Notes under the pieces: model-generated
Told to the model about the DNA's origin: nothing
Databases searched by the model: none
What the model saw: only the letters and a program-made list of their open reading frames with translations
NCBI GenBank assembly: GCA_023395595.1
Contig: JAEWYO010000004.1
Span: 15,659 to 79,658 of the forward strand
Length of the DNA: 64,000 bases
Direction of reading: 5' to 3'
Origin: Bacillota bacterium
Lineage (GTDB): Bacteria > Bacillota > Clostridia > Christensenellales > CAG-138
Shown here: piece after piece, positions 62,020 through 64,000 of the stretch
Numbering within the stretch: the first letter of the stretch is position 1
Layout: every line of letters begins with the position of its first letter
Translations under genes and position numbers: made by a program

Positions 62020-62505
62020 CTAATCCTCCTTCATTTGGCCAATTAAATGTTCCGCCGTTCCGGTGATCAGCGCAGAGATATCGGCCTGCGCGGCAGTCAG
62101 CACGTCCATCGCAGATGCGGACAGCTTCGCGGTAGTCTTTTCAAAGAGCAGTTGCCCGAGCTGCGCGATCTCATCTTTAGTCAGTTTTCCATCTTTACTC
62201 GCAGCTTTCATGCCGTCCACGACAGTCTGCTTCAGCTCACCTACCGTGATCTGCGCGAGCTTGATCAGCTCCTGCTGCGCGCGGTTCACGGTGTCAAGCT
62301 GCGTCGCTTTACCTAGCTTTGCGGTCAACCACGCGCCAAACACGCCGATCAGCGCAATAAAAAATGCCGCGGCAATGTTCACTGCATTTTCGATCAGGAT
62401 ATCGGCAACGGTTGCGTCTGCGGTTCCACCGGCGTCCGCCAACGCGACGGCGGGCAGTGTAAGCATCATGAAAGCGACTAGTACAAGAATCAGTTTCTTT
62501 TTCAT
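62020..62505 (-). CDS. Phage holin-like protein (LLH type)
   Basis: 161 residues. An N-terminal signal-like helix (MKKKLILVLVAFMMLTLPAVALA) and a second helix (NIAAAFFIALIGVFGAWLTAKLG) are followed by a long amphipathic helical tail (ELKQTVVDGMKAASKDGKLTKDEIAQLGQLL). This layout fits LLH-family holins, which open the membrane for endolysin. It sits between the endolysin and the integrase. AAGGAG precedes the ATG. Confidence 0.72.
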   Translation of the reverse strand: MKKKLILVLVAFMMLTLPAVALADAGGTADATVADILIENAVNIAAAFFIALIGVFGAWLTAKLGKATQLDTVNRAQQELIKLAQITVGELKQTVVDGMKAASKDGKLTKDEIAQLGQLLFEKTTAKLSASAMDVLTAAQADISALITGTAEHLIGQMKED

Positions 62506-62523
62506 TGTTTGTTTCTCCTTCTT

Positions 62524-62826
62524 TTATATAGATGTAGCCTGCTCCGAGGCAAGCTCGTGGACAAAATCTTCATATTCTTCTTGCGCGGTTTTCGCTTTCT
62601 CCCGCGCGGTCTTCATCTCGCCGTTTGTTTCACCGCGCTCTACGGCGATACAGGTCGCAAGCGAAAGCGACAGGCTCGCATCCTGCATTTTCATGGCGAG
62701 CTTCGACTCCTTTGCGCGAATCGCCGCATGTTTCTCTGCCTGTTTGCGCTCTTGAGTCATGCGCACTTCCAACCACACGACCAGCAGTGCGAATACGCCA
62801 GAGATGATTTCTGTTAGGTAATTCAA
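62524..62826 (-). CDS. Small phage lysis-region membrane protein
   Basis: 100 residues from a TTG start at 62826 with AGGAGGG 3-4 nt upstream; the longer frame to 63021 reads through poor sequence. One N-terminal helix (YLTEIISGVFALLVVWLEV) is followed by a charged coiled-coil region (TQERKQAEKHAAIRAKESKL, AREKAKTAQEEYEDFVHEL). Phage cassettes often carry such proteins next to holin and endolysin genes; it may be an antiholin or spanin-like helper. Confidence 0.62.
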   Translation of the reverse strand: MNYLTEIISGVFALLVVWLEVRMTQERKQAEKHAAIRAKESKLAMKMQDASLSLSLATCIAVERGETNGEMKTAREKAKTAQEEYEDFVHELASEQATSI

Positions 62827-62974
62827 AGCGCCCTCCTGTACTATTTGTTTATTCTGTTTATCACAATGTGGTTTACCCTTCGAAAGAGTGATCCGATGTG
62901 TTAGAATCAAACTATAATGCGAAATGTGTTTGTTTATTACGTCTTTATTTTGCCCATGAAAGCGAGGGTTTTGT

Positions 62975-63283
62975 ATGGTCGAGAGTCCAGTGAATCTTAA
63001 TGATAGCTCCACGTCATCCAACGATACGCCTTCCTGTGAAGAATGCGGCGGATCAGGATACGTTGATCATTCCGGCTCGCTTAGTTATGGCGATCCTGGA
63101 TATGGTGATCCAGATGGCAACAAAGAACCATGCCCCAAATGCAATTCTGGTCATTCCTATGCCAATTATGCCAATGATGGCAAATCAGCCATCAGCGACG
63201 AGGCCGGATGCTTTCTCATCATCGTCGGAATCATTATCTTCATCGGAGTCATCATTTCGGTTGTCATGTGGCTAACACGGTAA
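62975..63283 (+). CDS. Zinc-ribbon single-span membrane protein (opposite strand in lysis cassette)
   Basis: 102 residues. A Ser/Asn/Asp-rich start is followed by a DnaJ-like zinc motif, CEECGGSGYVDH and CPKCNSGHSY, then one C-terminal membrane helix (FLIIVGIIIFIGVIISVVMW). GAGG lies 7 nt before the ATG. It is the only plus-strand gene in the cassette, with a TATAAT box at about 62911-62916, so it may be expressed independently of the lytic genes. Confidence 0.65.
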   Translation: MVESPVNLNDSSTSSNDTPSCEECGGSGYVDHSGSLSYGDPGYGDPDGNKEPCPKCNSGHSYANYANDGKSAISDEAGCFLIIVGIIIFIGVIISVVMWLTR

Positions 63284-63289
63284 AACCAT

Positions 63290-64000
63290 TTAATTGATTA
63301 GCAATTTGCAGCGACCGCACTTGTGCCAATAACCGCTGCCGCCTTGATTGATTCCTTCCACTACAACGCCAACGTCACGCCCTTTTGCGTGGATGACCAT
63401 GCCACGGCCCAGATAAAGCCCCACATGCGTTTCATCGTTGGCATTCGTCGTGCTGTTTCGGAACAGGAAATCACCGGCGATCAGTTCATTGCGCGCAACC
63501 ACGTCGCACAGCGCCCAGAGTCCATCGCAATTCTTACGATCGTCCCAAATGCCAGTCTCGCGCATGAGCCATGAAAGAAAGCCAGAGCAGTCATGCGCCA
63601 TGAGATCGGCAAAGCCTGCCTTATACTGACTTTCGCGAAATGTGATCGAGCGTGCGAACTCGTCGTCCATTACCTTGATCTTAGCGTCAGAAAGATCGGT
63701 TAAAGCGGATGCTCCCCAAACGTAAAGATCGCCAATCCTTGTCAGCGCCAGCGCACAGATCGCTTTCGCCTTATCTGCTACAGCTGGTTTCGTGATCGGC
63801 TCTGTCTCCGTAATCGTGCCGTCAATCAGAGCCGCCCACGTTTCCTTCCCGATCACTCCGTCGACGGTCAGTGCGGCTTGCGCCTGAAACCGCTTCACAG
63901 CCTCCAACGTATCCGCGCCGAACGTCTTCCTCGACACCGTTGTAATATGGTCACCGTAGAACCCAAGCTCTAAGAGCCTTTGCTTACAAAAAAGCACGTC
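63290..64000 (-). CDS. Endolysin with peptidoglycan-binding and NlpC/P60 domains (5' end cut by window)
   Basis: The frame stays open to the right edge, so the start lies outside; an in-frame GTG at 63997 is probably internal. An N-terminal PG_binding_1 domain (KQRLLELGFYGDHI, TLEAVKRFQAQAALTVDGVI) is followed by an NlpC/P60 cysteine peptidase. That domain has C in AHDCSGFLSWLMRETG, H in ETHVGLYLG and the final polar residue near HAKGRD. It would cleave wall peptides during phage lysis. Confidence 0.88.
   Translation of the reverse strand, partial: DVLFCKQRLLELGFYGDHITTVSRKTFGADTLEAVKRFQAQAALTVDGVIGKETWAALIDGTITETEPITKPAVADKAKAICALALTRIGDLYVWGASALTDLSDAKIKVMDDEFARSITFRESQYKAGFADLMAHDCSGFLSWLMRETGIWDDRKNCDGLWALCDVVARNELIAGDFLFRNSTTNANDETHVGLYLGRGMVIHAKGRDVGVVVEGINQGGSGYWHKCGRCKLLIN

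Overview
The window reads as chromosomal DNA of an anaerobic, moderately GC-rich Firmicute, most likely class Clostridia. Pointers are reverse rubrerythrin, a CIRCE-controlled small heat-shock gene, a XylFII-LytS-YesN type xylose sensor, a PadR/HAAS/DUF4097 envelope operon, Gram-positive style lipoproteins, AGGAGG ribosome sites and sigma-A type promoters. No species can be named from the sequence.

Region 1 (1-3165) holds stress functions, all on the minus strand: a thiol peroxidase with an OhrR-like regulator, Hsp20 behind a CIRCE element, a PrsW-like membrane protease and a NimA-like flavoprotein. Region 2 (3517-14616) is one plus-strand xylose system: membrane-anchored sugar sensor, LytS-type kinase, YesN-type AraC regulator, an extra XylF-like lipoprotein, a ChvE-like binding protein, ABC ATPase, permease and xylose isomerase. 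It would sense xylose outside the cell, import it and isomerise it to xylulose.

Region 3 (15066-24541) mixes housekeeping genes: ZIP metal transporter, pseudouridine kinase and glycosidase, HAD phosphatase, D,D-carboxypeptidase, reverse rubrerythrin overlapping deoC, and a repeat-rich membrane protein with peptidoglycan-binding domains. Region 4 (24617-30395) is a complete oppBCDFA peptide importer. Region 5 (30865-50388) holds single genes and short operons: acetyltransferases, a 48-residue OadB-like miniprotein, an EamA transporter, a DUF362 ferredoxin, cysteine desulfidase, a homocysteine methyltransferase, AEC transporter, galactokinase, a PadR-HAAS-DUF4097 operon, a large membrane protein, the YedF/DUF3343 selenium pair, a UgpC/MsmX ATPase and an initiator tRNA.

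Region 6 (about 50.5-60.3 kb) is accessory DNA of different character. It carries three related proteins built from an 18-residue H-D-W-x-G-C-x-C-x-x-C repeat, several small zinc-ribbon or membrane proteins, an integrase remnant, diverged direct repeats, and an IS21-family element. The IS has a 7-bp target duplication and splits a zinc-ribbon membrane gene that can be rebuilt in frame. Region 7 (60.3-64 kb) is the edge of a prophage or related element: an integrase with an embedded helix-turn-helix, an excisionase-like protein, a holin-like protein, a small lysis-region protein, a zinc-ribbon membrane protein on the other strand, and an endolysin cut by the window end.

The best candidate for something undescribed is the HDWxGCxC repeat family with its membrane and zinc-ribbon neighbours at 50.7-58.6 kb.
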